Shown piece after piece: positions 48,139-56,733 of a stretch of DNA of 64,000 bases. Each line of letters opens with the position of its first letter. Positions within the stretch are counted from its first letter, which is position 1. Source of the stretch: Pycnococcus provasolii (Eukaryota > Chlorophyta > Pseudoscourfieldiophyceae > Pseudoscourfieldiales > Pycnococcaceae); contig OW568884.1 in assembly GCA_938743325.2 (NCBI GenBank), forward strand, positions 434,001-498,000, in the 5' to 3' direction. The notes under the pieces are model-generated. The model saw nothing but the letters and a program-made list of their open reading frames with translations. It was not told the origin of the DNA and did not search any database. The position numbers and the translations under genes are program-made.

Positions 48139-50124
48139 ATGTCCTTGGCGAGTTCGGATACAGCACGCTTGCTCTTTGAGCAAGTCGACACGAACGGCGA
48201 CGGCGTTCTATCCGCATACGAAGTACGTGCGTGGCTTGAGCTGAACGGGGAAGAGTCGCTCGGAAACTCGCTCTTCTCTGCTTTGGATACGGATGGCGAC
48301 GGTGTCGTGTCACTGAAGGAATTCTCAGACGGGTTCGATAAGGTGATGAAGCATAACAAGAAAGATTTGCCTCCGCCTTCAAACGACCAAGGATTCCCGC
48401 GAAGCGGTGTACGACTTGCGTGGCTGAGACGATTTGTGGACTCATGCAAGGGCAAGAAGTACACGTGGTCTGCGAAGGACTTTCTCAAGGCGGAGCATGG
48501 AGGAGGGGGAGATGCCGTCGTGCACGTGTCGACTGACAACTTGCAGGAGCACCGCGCGCGAATGAACGCTGCAGGCAAAGACGGCGACGGTAAGCAAACC
48601 ACTGTACAGTACGCGGATATCCCGTTCGACCTAATGACGACGAACGACGTGTGCTTTGGTATCGTCAAGCCTGCAACCGAACACGTCAAAACGTCTTACG
48701 CCGAAATGCTCAGCAACACAACAGAACCTGGTGAAGTAAACGACGCGACTGTGTTCGTGTCGCACGCCTGGAAGTACACATTCGTGAACGTCGTCGACGC
48801 ACTCAGCAGTCTCTCCGAGAATGCGTTCGTGTGGTTCGACGTGTTCACCGTCAACCAACACGCGAGCTTGCAAGTGCCGCCCGACTGGTGGTTCACGACG
48901 TTCAAGGAGGCTGTCGCGAGTATCGGACACACCGTGCTGGTATTGATGCCTTGGGACGACCCCATCCCGCTGACGCGCGCGTGGTGCATTTGGGAGATTC
49001 TGAGTACGATTGATGACGGCAAGGCGAAACTCGAGATTTGCTTGCCGGCGGTGGAGCAGAAGGCGTTCGCCGACTTCTTGGTAGAGAAGGGATCAGATAA
49101 GGTGATTGTGAAGATGGTCGGCATGGACGTGCAGCGTGCCGAGGCGTGGAAGAAGGAGGACCGTGACGCCATTCTCAATGCGGTAAAAGTGTATCCAGGT
49201 GGTGCATCAGAGGTGAACAAACGCATCAAAGATCAGATGCGAAGCTGGGTCGTTGAGAGTGCGAAACGTGCGTTGGATACGCTGGATGCGAAGACACGAG
49301 CGACATCTAAGCTGTTGATGGACGTCGCGAGCTTGCTCCATCAGCAAGGCAAGTACGCCGACGCCGAGGCACTGTACCGCGAGGCGCTCGATGGTAAACG
49401 CCGCGAGCTCGGCGATGCGCATCCGAGTACGCTGGACTCCATCGGCAACCTCGCGGAGAGTCTTCGTGAACAAGGCAAGTACGCCGACGCGGAGCCGCTG
49501 TACCGCGAGGCGCTCGACGGGTATCGTCGCGAGCTGGGCGATGCGCATCCAAATACGCTTATGTCCATCAACAACCTCGCGATCTTGCTCCAGAATCAAG
49601 GCAAGTACGCCGACGCGGAGCCGCTGTACCGCGAGTCGCTCGATGGTAAGCGTCGCGAGCTCGGCGATGCGCATCCGAGTACGCTCGCGTCCATCAACAA
49701 CCTCGCGAACTTGCTCAATAAGCAAGGCAAGCACGCCGAGGCGGAGCCGCTGTACCGTGAGGCGCTCGACGGTATGCGTCGCGAGCTCGGCGATGCGCAT
49801 CCAGACACGCTCACGTCCATCAACAACCTCGCGATCTTGCTCCAGAATCAAGGCAAGCACGCCGACGCCGAGCCGCTGTACCGCGAGGCGCTCGACGGTC
49901 GTCGTCGCGAGCTCGGCGATGCACATCCACAGTACGGCGATACGTGCTACAATTACGCAGGATTTCTCTTGAAGCAAGAGAAGTTCAGCGAGGCTGCTTC
50001 TTACTACGACCAAGCGGCGCATGCATACGAGCAAAGCTACGGCGCAGACCACGAGGAGACGCGTAAAGCACGTGCAATAGCTGATGCGTGCCGCAGCGTC
50101 GGCAGCGAGGCCGCAGACGCCTGA
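48139..50124 (+). CDS. EF-hand pair / TIR-like domain / tandem TPR protein
   Basis: A 661-aa soluble protein with three modules. Two canonical EF-hand loops, DTNGDGVLSAYE (17-28) and DTDGDGVVSLKE (50-61), should bind calcium. A central domain (about 200-330) has the layout of a TIR fold: VFVSHAW (205-211), a strand NAFVWFDVFTVNQ, then IGHTVLVLMP and RAWCIWEIL. Here E286 in WCxxE matches the catalytic Glu of TIR NADases. From residue about 400 there are five nearly identical 42-aa kinesin-light-chain-type TPRs (ADAEPLYREALDGKRRELGD) plus a sixth, degenerate one. This order, calcium sensor then effector-like domain then TPR, resembles signalling or immune receptors. The TIR assignment is by pattern, not alignment. 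A TGTAA signal is at 50139-50143. Confidence 0.8.
   Translation: MSLASSDTARLLFEQVDTNGDGVLSAYEVRAWLELNGEESLGNSLFSALDTDGDGVVSLKEFSDGFDKVMKHNKKDLPPPSNDQGFPRSGVRLAWLRRFVDSCKGKKYTWSAKDFLKAEHGGGGDAVVHVSTDNLQEHRARMNAAGKDGDGKQTTVQYADIPFDLMTTNDVCFGIVKPATEHVKTSYAEMLSNTTEPGEVNDATVFVSHAWKYTFVNVVDALSSLSENAFVWFDVFTVNQHASLQVPPDWWFTTFKEAVASIGHTVLVLMPWDDPIPLTRAWCIWEILSTIDDGKAKLEICLPAVEQKAFADFLVEKGSDKVIVKMVGMDVQRAEAWKKEDRDAILNAVKVYPGGASEVNKRIKDQMRSWVVESAKRALDTLDAKTRATSKLLMDVASLLHQQGKYADAEALYREALDGKRRELGDAHPSTLDSIGNLAESLREQGKYADAEPLYREALDGYRRELGDAHPNTLMSINNLAILLQNQGKYADAEPLYRESLDGKRRELGDAHPSTLASINNLANLLNKQGKHAEAEPLYREALDGMRRELGDAHPDTLTSINNLAILLQNQGKHADAEPLYREALDGRRRELGDAHPQYGDTCYNYAGFLLKQEKFSEAASYYDQAAHAYEQSYGADHEETRKARAIADACRSVGSEAADA
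49348..49977 (+). repeat. Five 126-bp TPR-coding tandem repeats
   Basis: Units begin ggcaagtacgcc at 49348, 49474, 49600, 49726 and 49852, exactly 126 bp apart (42 codons). They differ mainly at a few positions on the TPR surfaces, so they are recently duplicated or homogenised. Confidence 0.95.
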
Positions 50125-50560
50125 CGTAATCAACATTATGTAAAATACACCCGTGACTGTATATTGGAATGTTTTCTGTGAAAAAAGCTCACAAACTAAC
50201 CTTTCGGGGTTAGGGGTTTATCGAGCTTGCCCCGAAATAGAAATCTGAGATCATCGTGTTCCCCGAACTCTCGAAAAAATCCGATCTCTGGAGTCGTCGA
50301 GTCTGAGCCTTTGAGCCTTGAAATCCCCGGTTGGAATTTCAATTTATTTCAGATTTCAGGGTGTTCCGGAATTTCCGAAACGCAAAAAAATCTATCGACA
50401 ATTTCTCGGACTTATTACTACGCCGCGGACGTCTACAAGTCTCTGCCATTATTATTAGTCGTCGCGCCATCATCGCAATTGTTTTTATTCTTTGTTTTGT
50501 TTTAAATCCGCCATTCTTCCTCCTCATTCCTCATCGCATATTTGCATTTATCATTGAACA
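50125..50560. other. Intergenic AT-rich region
   Basis: Contains the TGTAA signal of the upstream gene and a small ggggttaggggttt telomere-like motif near 50207. No gene is seen. Confidence 0.5.
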
Positions 50561-51307
50561 ATGTTGTTGATGCGGCAGCGGCACAATTCAATCATGATGA
50601 TGATGATCATGGTCGTCATCACGATCCTCATCAACTACGCTGCGTCTTCTTCAGCGGCGCGCGACTACACAGCGAGGGGACCATATGCAACATCAATCAT
50701 CTCGAACGAGCAGTTTGATGGGCACTCCATCGTCACAATCCAGCCGTCTTCCAACGACGAGTCGTGGCCAGTCAGCTTATTTGTGCCTGGGGTGACGATG
50801 CCGTGTATCGGAAAGGGAGGATACAAAGACACCATGCGCCACATCGCATCGCACGGCGTGAAGGTTGTTTGCACAACCGCAGGACGGAATGTGTTCCCCG
50901 ACTCGGATGCTGAGGACTTCCTTAAGTGGTTCGAGCATGTCGAAAAACTCGCCTCCTTCATTCAACCATCGTCCGACGCCGCAAACAACAAACTCTCGTG
51001 TGCAGGACATTCGGTCGGCGCGGGAATGTGCCACGCACTCGCAGCATACCGAGCGAAAAGGCACGCGCAGGGTGTTGATGAATACAAGAAGAGCATCGAT
51101 GCGATTGTTTTGATGGGACCTGTGTGCGGGTCGCTCACCGACTGCTGCTATGCTGGCGGCGAATCGACAAATGAATTTTTGCCAGAACAAGGCTTCGCAT
51201 GCAGTGGAACCTTCGAACCAACAGCTCTGACTACCGACGACGGTATTTTAATAATAATAATAATAAAAACTTATCATCAAGTAGTAAGTTGCACATTCAG
51301 AAAATAA
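50561..51307 (+). pseudogene. Truncated secreted alpha/beta hydrolase (chlorophyllase-like)
   Basis: The ORF starts with a His/Met-rich segment and a hydrophobic signal peptide. It then has a typical N-terminal half of a chlorophyllase/PET-hydrolase-like fold: VSLFVPGVTMPCIGKGGY, GVKVVCTTAG and the nucleophile elbow CAGHSVGAGM. After about residue 225 the sequence runs into an (AAT)n microsatellite encoding ILIIIIIK and ends. The second half, with the catalytic Asp and His, is absent. It may be a broken gene, or an exon whose downstream part I could not find before the next gene. No TGTAA signal follows. Confidence 0.55.
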
Positions 51308-51839
51308 ATAATCATTCATTCTTGAAAGATTGAACATTATTATTACACACATGTACTAAGCGAAGTCCAGACCAACGCACTACTAAGCCTTAATAACACA
51401 CATCCCTATAGGTGGTAGCTGCAAGAATCGATGGACGATGAGTCGATGATTATTGATCGACATCATCTGCTGAACCAAGGCACCACCATTTATAATTGTA
51501 GTACGGACTGCATATGTAGTCTGGATCTGTTTTATCATAGATGTATGTATGTTGTGGGCCCGCGCCTGGCTCGTCGGTGGCGAGGGGCCGGCGAGGGCGC
51601 CTGGCTCGTCGGTGGCGAGGGCGCCACGGCCACGCCGCTCGGCGCCTAGGAAGTAGTGGCAGCCCTGGCTCATGAAAACAAAATAAATCCTTAAGCCCGA
51701 GTTAGTTCGGTAGGGTACTGTAACCCTAACCCTAATCCTAAGTAGTTCTCTCCCCCTCCTCCTCCTCCTCCCCTTGGGCCTTGTTGTTTGGTACTTCTTT
51801 TTGAGATTTCTGCATATCCACCTCGAGGGAGCGTGCTCC
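51308..51839. other. Intergenic region with a direct repeat and telomere-like tract
   Basis: A 24-bp unit, ctggctcgtcggtggcgagg, is repeated near 51566 and 51600. Telomere-like CCCTAA units are at 51721-51741. No gene is supported. Confidence 0.6.
51721..51741. repeat. Telomere-like CCCTAA tract upstream of MoaE
   Basis: Three units (taaccctaaccctaatccta) about 100 bp upstream of the MoaE ATG. Confidence 0.85.
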
Positions 51840-52445
51840 ATGGCGGCGGAGCCTGCTGCTGAGGCTGCTGGTGGTGCGTCGTCGGAATGTTGTGAGATGT
51901 CTTCGTCGGACCTTGTCTCCTTTGTCGCAATCACGGGCGACGCTGTCTTGGACTGCGCCACGTATAGAAGCAAACTCGACGAACCGCCGAACCGACCGGG
52001 ACTCTGTGGGGCGGTCGCGACATTCGAAGGACTCACGCGAGACGACTTTCAAGGGAAGAAGGTGCTCAGGCTCGAATACGAAGCGTACGCACCCATGGCG
52101 GCGCGCGTCATGCTGCGCATATGCGAACAGGCGAGGGAAAAGTGGCCATCCTTGAAAAAACTCGTCGCCGCGCATCGAACGGGACACGTGCCGTCAGGAT
52201 CAGCTTCCATATTCATTGGAGCGATGTCGCCGCACAGAGGAGACGCCATGGACGCCGTGCGATACCTCATCGACACGATGAAGGAGGATGTTCCCGTGTG
52301 GAAAAAGGAGAGGTACGACGACGGCAGCGGCGCGTGGAAGGAGAACCCGGACTGCAAGGCGCCTGGAAAACGTTGGGCAGCCTCGAGCGCCGCCGCTGAC
52401 GACGACAATCGCGATGGCAGAGAAGTCAGGTTGCGGAAGGAATAA
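51840..52445 (+). CDS. MOCS2B: Molybdopterin synthase catalytic subunit MoaE
   Basis: A 201-aa protein that, with thiocarboxylated MoaD, inserts sulfur into precursor Z to form molybdopterin, needed by nitrate reductase and xanthine dehydrogenase. Family motifs are present: GAVATFEGLTRDDFQGKKVLRLEYEAY, AAHRTGHVPSGSASIFIG, MSPHRGDAMDAVRYLID and the catalytic Lys region VPVWKKERYDDG. The N terminus is Ala/Ser-rich, the C-terminal tail acidic then basic. I start at the first in-frame ATG. TGTAA lies at 52468-52472. The small subunit MoaD is not in this window. Confidence 0.94.
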   Translation: MAAEPAAEAAGGASSECCEMSSSDLVSFVAITGDAVLDCATYRSKLDEPPNRPGLCGAVATFEGLTRDDFQGKKVLRLEYEAYAPMAARVMLRICEQAREKWPSLKKLVAAHRTGHVPSGSASIFIGAMSPHRGDAMDAVRYLIDTMKEDVPVWKKERYDDGSGAWKENPDCKAPGKRWAASSAAADDDNRDGREVRLRKE

Positions 52446-52508
52446 TAGCTGCGTCGATAGCTGAAAATGTAAATTTATAAATCAATATTAAGATAAGTCG
52501 TGTATGCG

Positions 52509-52700
52509 TCACGTCTTATGTTGCTTCTTGGCCTGGCCTTCGTACAGCTTCTCGTCAAGCAGGAAGTTGGCACATGATACGAGCGCGTCGCCGGCGTCAG
52601 CGTGCTTCACTGCCTTTGACGTGGCGCAGATGTGGCGAGCGTACACCCACAGCAACGCGAGCGCGCCGAGCGGCGAGTAGCCGTAGAACAACGCGTGCAC
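52509..52700 (-). pseudogene. Short membrane-protein fragment, possibly a gene remnant
   Basis: A 63-codon open frame with no ATG, coding for ALLWVYARHI and a downstream charged part ending QAKKQHKT. The composition is plausible for a protein, and a telomere-like tract lies just upstream, as in other promoters here. But the lack of a start and the broken neighbour at 52758-53215 argue for a remnant. An exon joined to something unseen is also possible. Confidence 0.3.
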
Positions 52701-52739
52701 ACAAGGACGTTGAGCCGTTACCCGGGTTCCCGGCCGGTT

Positions 52740-52759
52740 CCCTAACCCTAACCCTAATC
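52740..52759. repeat. Telomere-like CCCTAA tract
   Basis: Three consecutive ccctaa units, 40-60 bp upstream of the minus-strand fragment. Confidence 0.85.
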
Positions 52760-53215
52760 AAGCGTCAAGCAGGGTTGGTTGGACCTTTCCCTTTCTTTCC
52801 AGTCGCAGACAGACGATAGGGGTCGTTTGGCAATCGAATCCATGTAATGCGCATATGAGCACTGCCGTCCTTTTTGCGCTCGAACTTTGGGTCGCCGTGT
52901 TGATCACTAGACGATAGCCTCGCAGCATGCACCAGAATAGCACGCATGTCACGTCGAACTTATTCCGATTAATGCGAGGGAAAGCTGCTTGGAGCATGTC
53001 GTATGTGGACTCTCGACGTATGATTGATTGATTTCTTCGAGTGCGGCGAACTGATGCGGTAAAAGCGCACGCAAGCAAATGTCGTACTCTTGTGAACGCG
53101 ACCTGACCTTGTCGGTGACTTCGTCGATCGTTAACTCGCATCCGTACGTCCCAAACGGCGACCCGGCGCCGGTGGCGTGGAACAAGAAGAATGCTGCGAT
53201 GATGTCAACCTCCAC
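52758..53215 (-). pseudogene. Frameshifted protein-coding remnant
   Basis: Three minus-strand stretches in different frames look as if they were once one protein. The first (53215 to about 53000) includes LLPHQFAALEEINQ. The next contains STYDMLQAAFPRINRNKF, then a final part near 52758-52940 contains RITWIRLPNDPYRL. Each ends or begins within a few bases of the next, as expected after two frameshifts. I do not recognise the family; it may be of transposon origin. Splicing is an alternative, but I see no convincing splice sites. Confidence 0.4.
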
Positions 53216-53657
53216 AATGGTATCGATTCTTCCGATCCATGAGTACTACTACTCGATTCCGGTGAAGCTGGGCGGAAGGGAGCGGGGAGGTCCCGGAGGT
53301 CCCCTGCCATGGCGATACCGCGGCGATACCATAGATAGATAGATAGCCGATAAGATAGACTAACATCGTTATTGGACCTCTAGAACCCACATGGACGCCG
53401 TAGTCACCGAGTGCGCGACCGGTATCCCAAAAGTCACCTGAACCGTTGAATGGTTCTACAGCGGGTCCCCGTAAGTGCTGGCTGGTAGGTCCAAGGGGAG
53501 GTACGAGGAAAATCGACGAGGCATTTTCATTCAGAATTCAGATGACGGAGAATCGTGAGATCACGATTTCAGTTGAAGTTACCCCGCCCCGTCCTGCTCA
53601 CCCCTCACCCCTCCCAGGCAAAAAACAACCCTCACAAATACAAAATTGGTCGGTGCC
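53216..53657. other. Intergenic region with no gene seen
   Basis: Contains a short gatagatagata run near 53333. Nothing else is supported. Confidence 0.5.
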
Positions 53658-54431
53658 ATGGCGTCGTCGCAGGGTTTCACCTCATGTGTGCCGTCTTTGG
53701 TAGTAGCGACCTCCGTCATGATGATGATGATGACCGTGACATCCGTCCATGATGCACAAGCGCAGTATGCTGGTGGTAGTAGTAGTGGTGGTGGTGCCGA
53801 AGCACGTGGCGTCGTCTTCCAACCTGGTGGTGGAAATAATAGACCCGCAGCAGGAGGGGCAGGCTCGCTGTACAGTAGTAGCTCGTACTACTACGGCGAT
53901 GACGACCAGTCCAACAACATCAACCCGGCGGTGGATAATCAACGACGCCGTCGAAGGCGCCAGAATGGCAACAACAACAACAACATCGGCAACTTCAACT
54001 TCCAACAGCAAAACAACAAACGGCAAATAACAAACACCGCAGGTAGTCAATACACCGATCCGCGCGTGCGTCCGAATCCGGCAGCTGTGATCACACCGCG
54101 ACCCAACGAACCGGTGACAGCGCCTTTGGTGCAGTCGTCACCGCCGGCGGTTGCCAGTGGGAGCGTCGTCGTCTCGGCAGCAGCAGCAACAACATCGTCA
54201 GCGCAGGATACTGCTGCGTTAATCGAACGCCTAAGAGTGTGGCGCAAACTCTACGACGAGAGACTTCGACGCGAACAACTAGGAGGGGAGGTGGAAGCCG
54301 CATTCGTTCAAAAATCTTCCAGCACGCCCACGTCGCTGGTGCAGCGCCTTCGCGATGTGCTCACTCGCGTGCGGGAAATTCAGGCTCGTCGTCAACAGCA
54401 ATTGCCCGTCGCGAATACGGCAGGAGGATGA
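53658..54431 (+). CDS. Secreted low-complexity orphan protein, 257 aa
   Basis: A predicted signal peptide (Met-rich core, cleavage after AQA near residue 35) precedes a disordered Gly/Asn/Gln/Ser-rich region. It is followed by an (R)6 basic block and an Asn/Gln-rich stretch. The last 80 residues form a likely amphipathic helical region (ALIERLRVWRKLYDERLRREQL, LVQRLRDVLTRVREIQARRQQQL). No family is recognised. TGTAA lies at 54494-54498, 65 bp past the stop. It could be a matrix or wall protein. Confidence 0.6.
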   Translation: MASSQGFTSCVPSLVVATSVMMMMMTVTSVHDAQAQYAGGSSSGGGAEARGVVFQPGGGNNRPAAGGAGSLYSSSSYYYGDDDQSNNINPAVDNQRRRRRRQNGNNNNNIGNFNFQQQNNKRQITNTAGSQYTDPRVRPNPAAVITPRPNEPVTAPLVQSSPPAVASGSVVVSAAAATTSSAQDTAALIERLRVWRKLYDERLRREQLGGEVEAAFVQKSSSTPTSLVQRLRDVLTRVREIQARRQQQLPVANTAGG

Positions 54432-54589
54432 CAATAATAAGAAGAATTACCAGCTAGCTCGCGTCTGAGTACAACTTGTTGCACAACGTTTTTTGTAACT
54501 AGTTTGGTGACGTTTGGTTTCAACAAAATCAATCGCGTTTTTTTTACAAAGTGAGCCCGCCTGAGCCTCCATCTTCTTCATTCACCCTA

Positions 54590-54823
54590 TTATTTGTTGT
54601 TACGACGACTATTCTTCACCGACGACCGAGTTTGCATGCGAGGGCTTCGGCGGACTGCTGCGGGCTTCGGCTTGTTCTTCTTCGACGGTGGCGAAACGAC
54701 GCCGCCACTCCCGCCAGCACCTAGTGCTGCACCTGAAGATTGGTTTGCGTCTTCGATGAGGTCCACCATCATGCCCGATCGATGCCTCAGCCGCCTTGCG
54801 CTTCCTCTCCTGCACCTCGTCAA
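54590..54823 (-). CDS. Small basic C-terminal fragment, coding status uncertain
   Basis: A 77-codon frame ending in a Lys/Arg/Pro-rich tail (KKNKPKPAAVRRSPR). A second minus-strand frame (54609-54845) overlaps it and contains FDEVQERKRKAAEAS. The two might be parts of one protein joined by a frameshift or an unseen splice. A TGTAA signal (ttaca at 54544-54548) sits downstream, supporting transcription. No family is recognised and the start is unclear. Confidence 0.35.
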   Translation of the reverse strand: MTRCRRGSARRLRHRSGMMVDLIEDANQSSGAALGAGGSGGVVSPPSKKNKPKPAAVRRSPRMQTRSSVKNSRRNNK

Positions 54824-54845
54824 ACGAGAGCACCTCCGCCCCCAC

Positions 54846-55155
54846 GCAGTCGCCTACTACTCTATGTTGCTATTGATCAGGCTTGTGGTCGTCAACAACA
54901 ATTGTATAATACACGTCAAGCGGGGCGTGTGATTTTGATAAATAGCTTTGGGTACATGTTGACATGTTGTAATGATTCATCATTTGTTACTTGTTTTCTG
55001 TGAGATCTGCAACGCACCGACGCTGAAGTGCTGATGAACACACAGCCCACAGGCAGGCCCGCCAAAACATGCCATCACAAGCAAGCAACTTGGTTTTGAC
55101 TTTTCGATGGTGGTCAGTAGAATTTTATTTGAGGTCAAACAAAATCGGAAAATCC
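54846..55155. other. Intergenic region with no gene seen
   Basis: AT-rich DNA upstream of the uncertain gene at 54590 and downstream of the secreted protein at 55156. Confidence 0.45.
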
Positions 55156-55464
55156 TCAGCCCGAGCCTGAGGTCAAACCTCCTCGTCGTGCTGCCGCATA
55201 ATACGAGGCCGCGGCAGCACGCCTATTCGCCGCCGCCGCCGCCGCGGCACTGGCGGCAGCAGGAGCACCGCCCGCGCCACCCCCGCCTCCCGAATATCCG
55301 CCCCAGCCAAACCAGAGCATTTTGCGTGAATGCTGCACACTCTGCACCACACTTTCACCAGACTGATGAGTTACCGCATCCGCGTCGGCGCAACTAGCTG
55401 TGACACCACCACGAAAGAACGCGAGCACCGTCACCACGACAAGCACGAAGAAGAGCCTGAGCAT
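55156..55464 (-). CDS. Secreted small Gly/Ala-rich orphan protein, 102 aa
   Basis: A clear signal peptide (LRLFFVLVVVTVLAFF, then GVTA) is followed by a short acidic part, WFGWGGYSGGGGG and an Ala-rich tail (AAASAAAAAAANRRAAAAS). This looks like a secreted or wall-associated low-complexity peptide. The ATG is at 55462-55464, 200 bp from a telomere-like tract shared with the divergent gene at 55769. The family is unknown. Confidence 0.5.
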   Translation of the reverse strand: MLRLFFVLVVVTVLAFFRGGVTASCADADAVTHQSGESVVQSVQHSRKMLWFGWGGYSGGGGGAGGAPAAASAAAAAAANRRAAAASYYAAARRGGLTSGSG

Positions 55465-55658
55465 CTCAGAGGCCAGAGCACTTACTTAAATCAAGAATGT
55501 GAAGAGTGAAGAGTGACGTGCACGAATTATTCGCCTGTGAAAACGAACCACAAAACAAGAAACAAACAAGGGGAAAAAAGGGAGGAAACGTGTTGTTGTC
55601 ACAGAGGCACTCATCACACCACCCAAGAATAAATTTTCATAAAATGAAGGCTGGTATG

Positions 55659-55701
55659 TAACCCTAACCAAAACCCTAACCCCCCCCCCCCCCCCCCCCC
55701 C
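55659..55701. repeat. Telomere-like units next to a poly-C run
   Basis: Two imperfect CCCTAAC units run straight into a homopolymer of about 22 C (55680-55701). The tract lies between divergent start codons at 55464 and 55769. The exact length of the homopolymer may be affected by sequencing. Confidence 0.8.
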
Positions 55702-55768
55702 TCCCCTTCCCCGCCCTGCGCCAAATCGCCATTCTCCGTTCACTCTTTCCTTGCACGCATGCTCAATA

Positions 55769-56659
55769 ATGGATCGCCGTCGTTTCCTGCGCGCTCTGGG
55801 TAGCGAGCTGTTTCTATTCCCTCTGCACTCTGCTCACAATCCACCACAGCTTTTTTCTGTGTGTGAGGAAACGTCGCTGTTAGCGGTTGGTGCTCCTGGT
55901 GCTGGTGCTCCTGGTGGGTGTGCTCCTATCAGGTGCGCCGCGACGTTCCACGTATCTCCCGACGAGCAGTGGGGTGGCGCATCCAAAGCATCTCATGCCG
56001 ACGTGCGTGGGCCGTACGCGGAAGATGCCATGCACATATGCTTCGCGACCACGGACCCTGGCACTGGGGACGGCGGCGCGCCCAACCCAAACGCACGCCA
56101 GCTTGACAAGTCTGTGCTGGACGTCGAGGGTATACAGGCGAACGACGGACGAACGCTGCATTGGCGATTTGATAGCCTTCCCTGTGGTGCGCTGAACGTC
56201 GCCAACGCCGTCGCGGTGACTGCGACGGACGCCGAAGGTGCACGTTGCGTCGCGCGTCGAAATGCGCGAACTGGTGCGTGTTGGTCGGAGTCGGCGCTCA
56301 GCTGGACCGTGCCAGCAAGCTCCCATAATCAGTCCGTCGTCGTCGCTCACATTTCTATTATATTTGCTCAAGTGACACTAAATTTGTTCGCTCGCGATCA
56401 GTACGCGTTCGACGTGCGTGGTGTTATGGATCAGTTGAGCGAACAGGCGAAATCGGACATGATTAATGTTGCATCGGCACATGCAAACAACAGCAGCAGC
56501 ATGGATGTGCGATGTGACCAGACTTCTCAGATGGAAAAGTGGTTGGACAAATTCGAAGACAACTCATTTAGAGGAGACAGACTTCCAGAGACTCTGGATG
56601 AGTTGGCGAACGCCGTGTGCGCGCTGACACGAAGTGCTACCCAAACCGGCCATACGTGA
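55769..56659 (+). CDS. Orphan protein, 296 aa, function unknown
   Basis: From the ATG at 55769 (MDRRRFLRALGSEL), the protein has an N-terminal basic/amphipathic segment. A soluble alpha/beta-looking body follows (FHVSPDEQWGGASKASHADVRG, TLHWRFDSLPCGALNVANAVAVTATDAEG). A membrane-like stretch (VVVAHISIIFAQVTLNLF) lies near residue 195, then an acidic helical C terminus. I do not recognise a family. TGTAA at 56678-56682 supports a transcript. Confidence 0.55.
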   Translation: MDRRRFLRALGSELFLFPLHSAHNPPQLFSVCEETSLLAVGAPGAGAPGGCAPIRCAATFHVSPDEQWGGASKASHADVRGPYAEDAMHICFATTDPGTGDGGAPNPNARQLDKSVLDVEGIQANDGRTLHWRFDSLPCGALNVANAVAVTATDAEGARCVARRNARTGACWSESALSWTVPASSHNQSVVVAHISIIFAQVTLNLFARDQYAFDVRGVMDQLSEQAKSDMINVASAHANNSSSMDVRCDQTSQMEKWLDKFEDNSFRGDRLPETLDELANAVCALTRSATQTGHT

Positions 56660-56733
56660 CGGTTTCTTAAAAGATTTTGTAAAACAAACAACTGAAACTT
56701 TAACAAATCAACATCAACGAGAATGCGAGGCAC

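Noticed and set aside
49207-50136. Antisense 309-codon frame across the TPR repeats
   Set aside because: It repeats with the same 126-bp period as the TPR gene and has no independent features.
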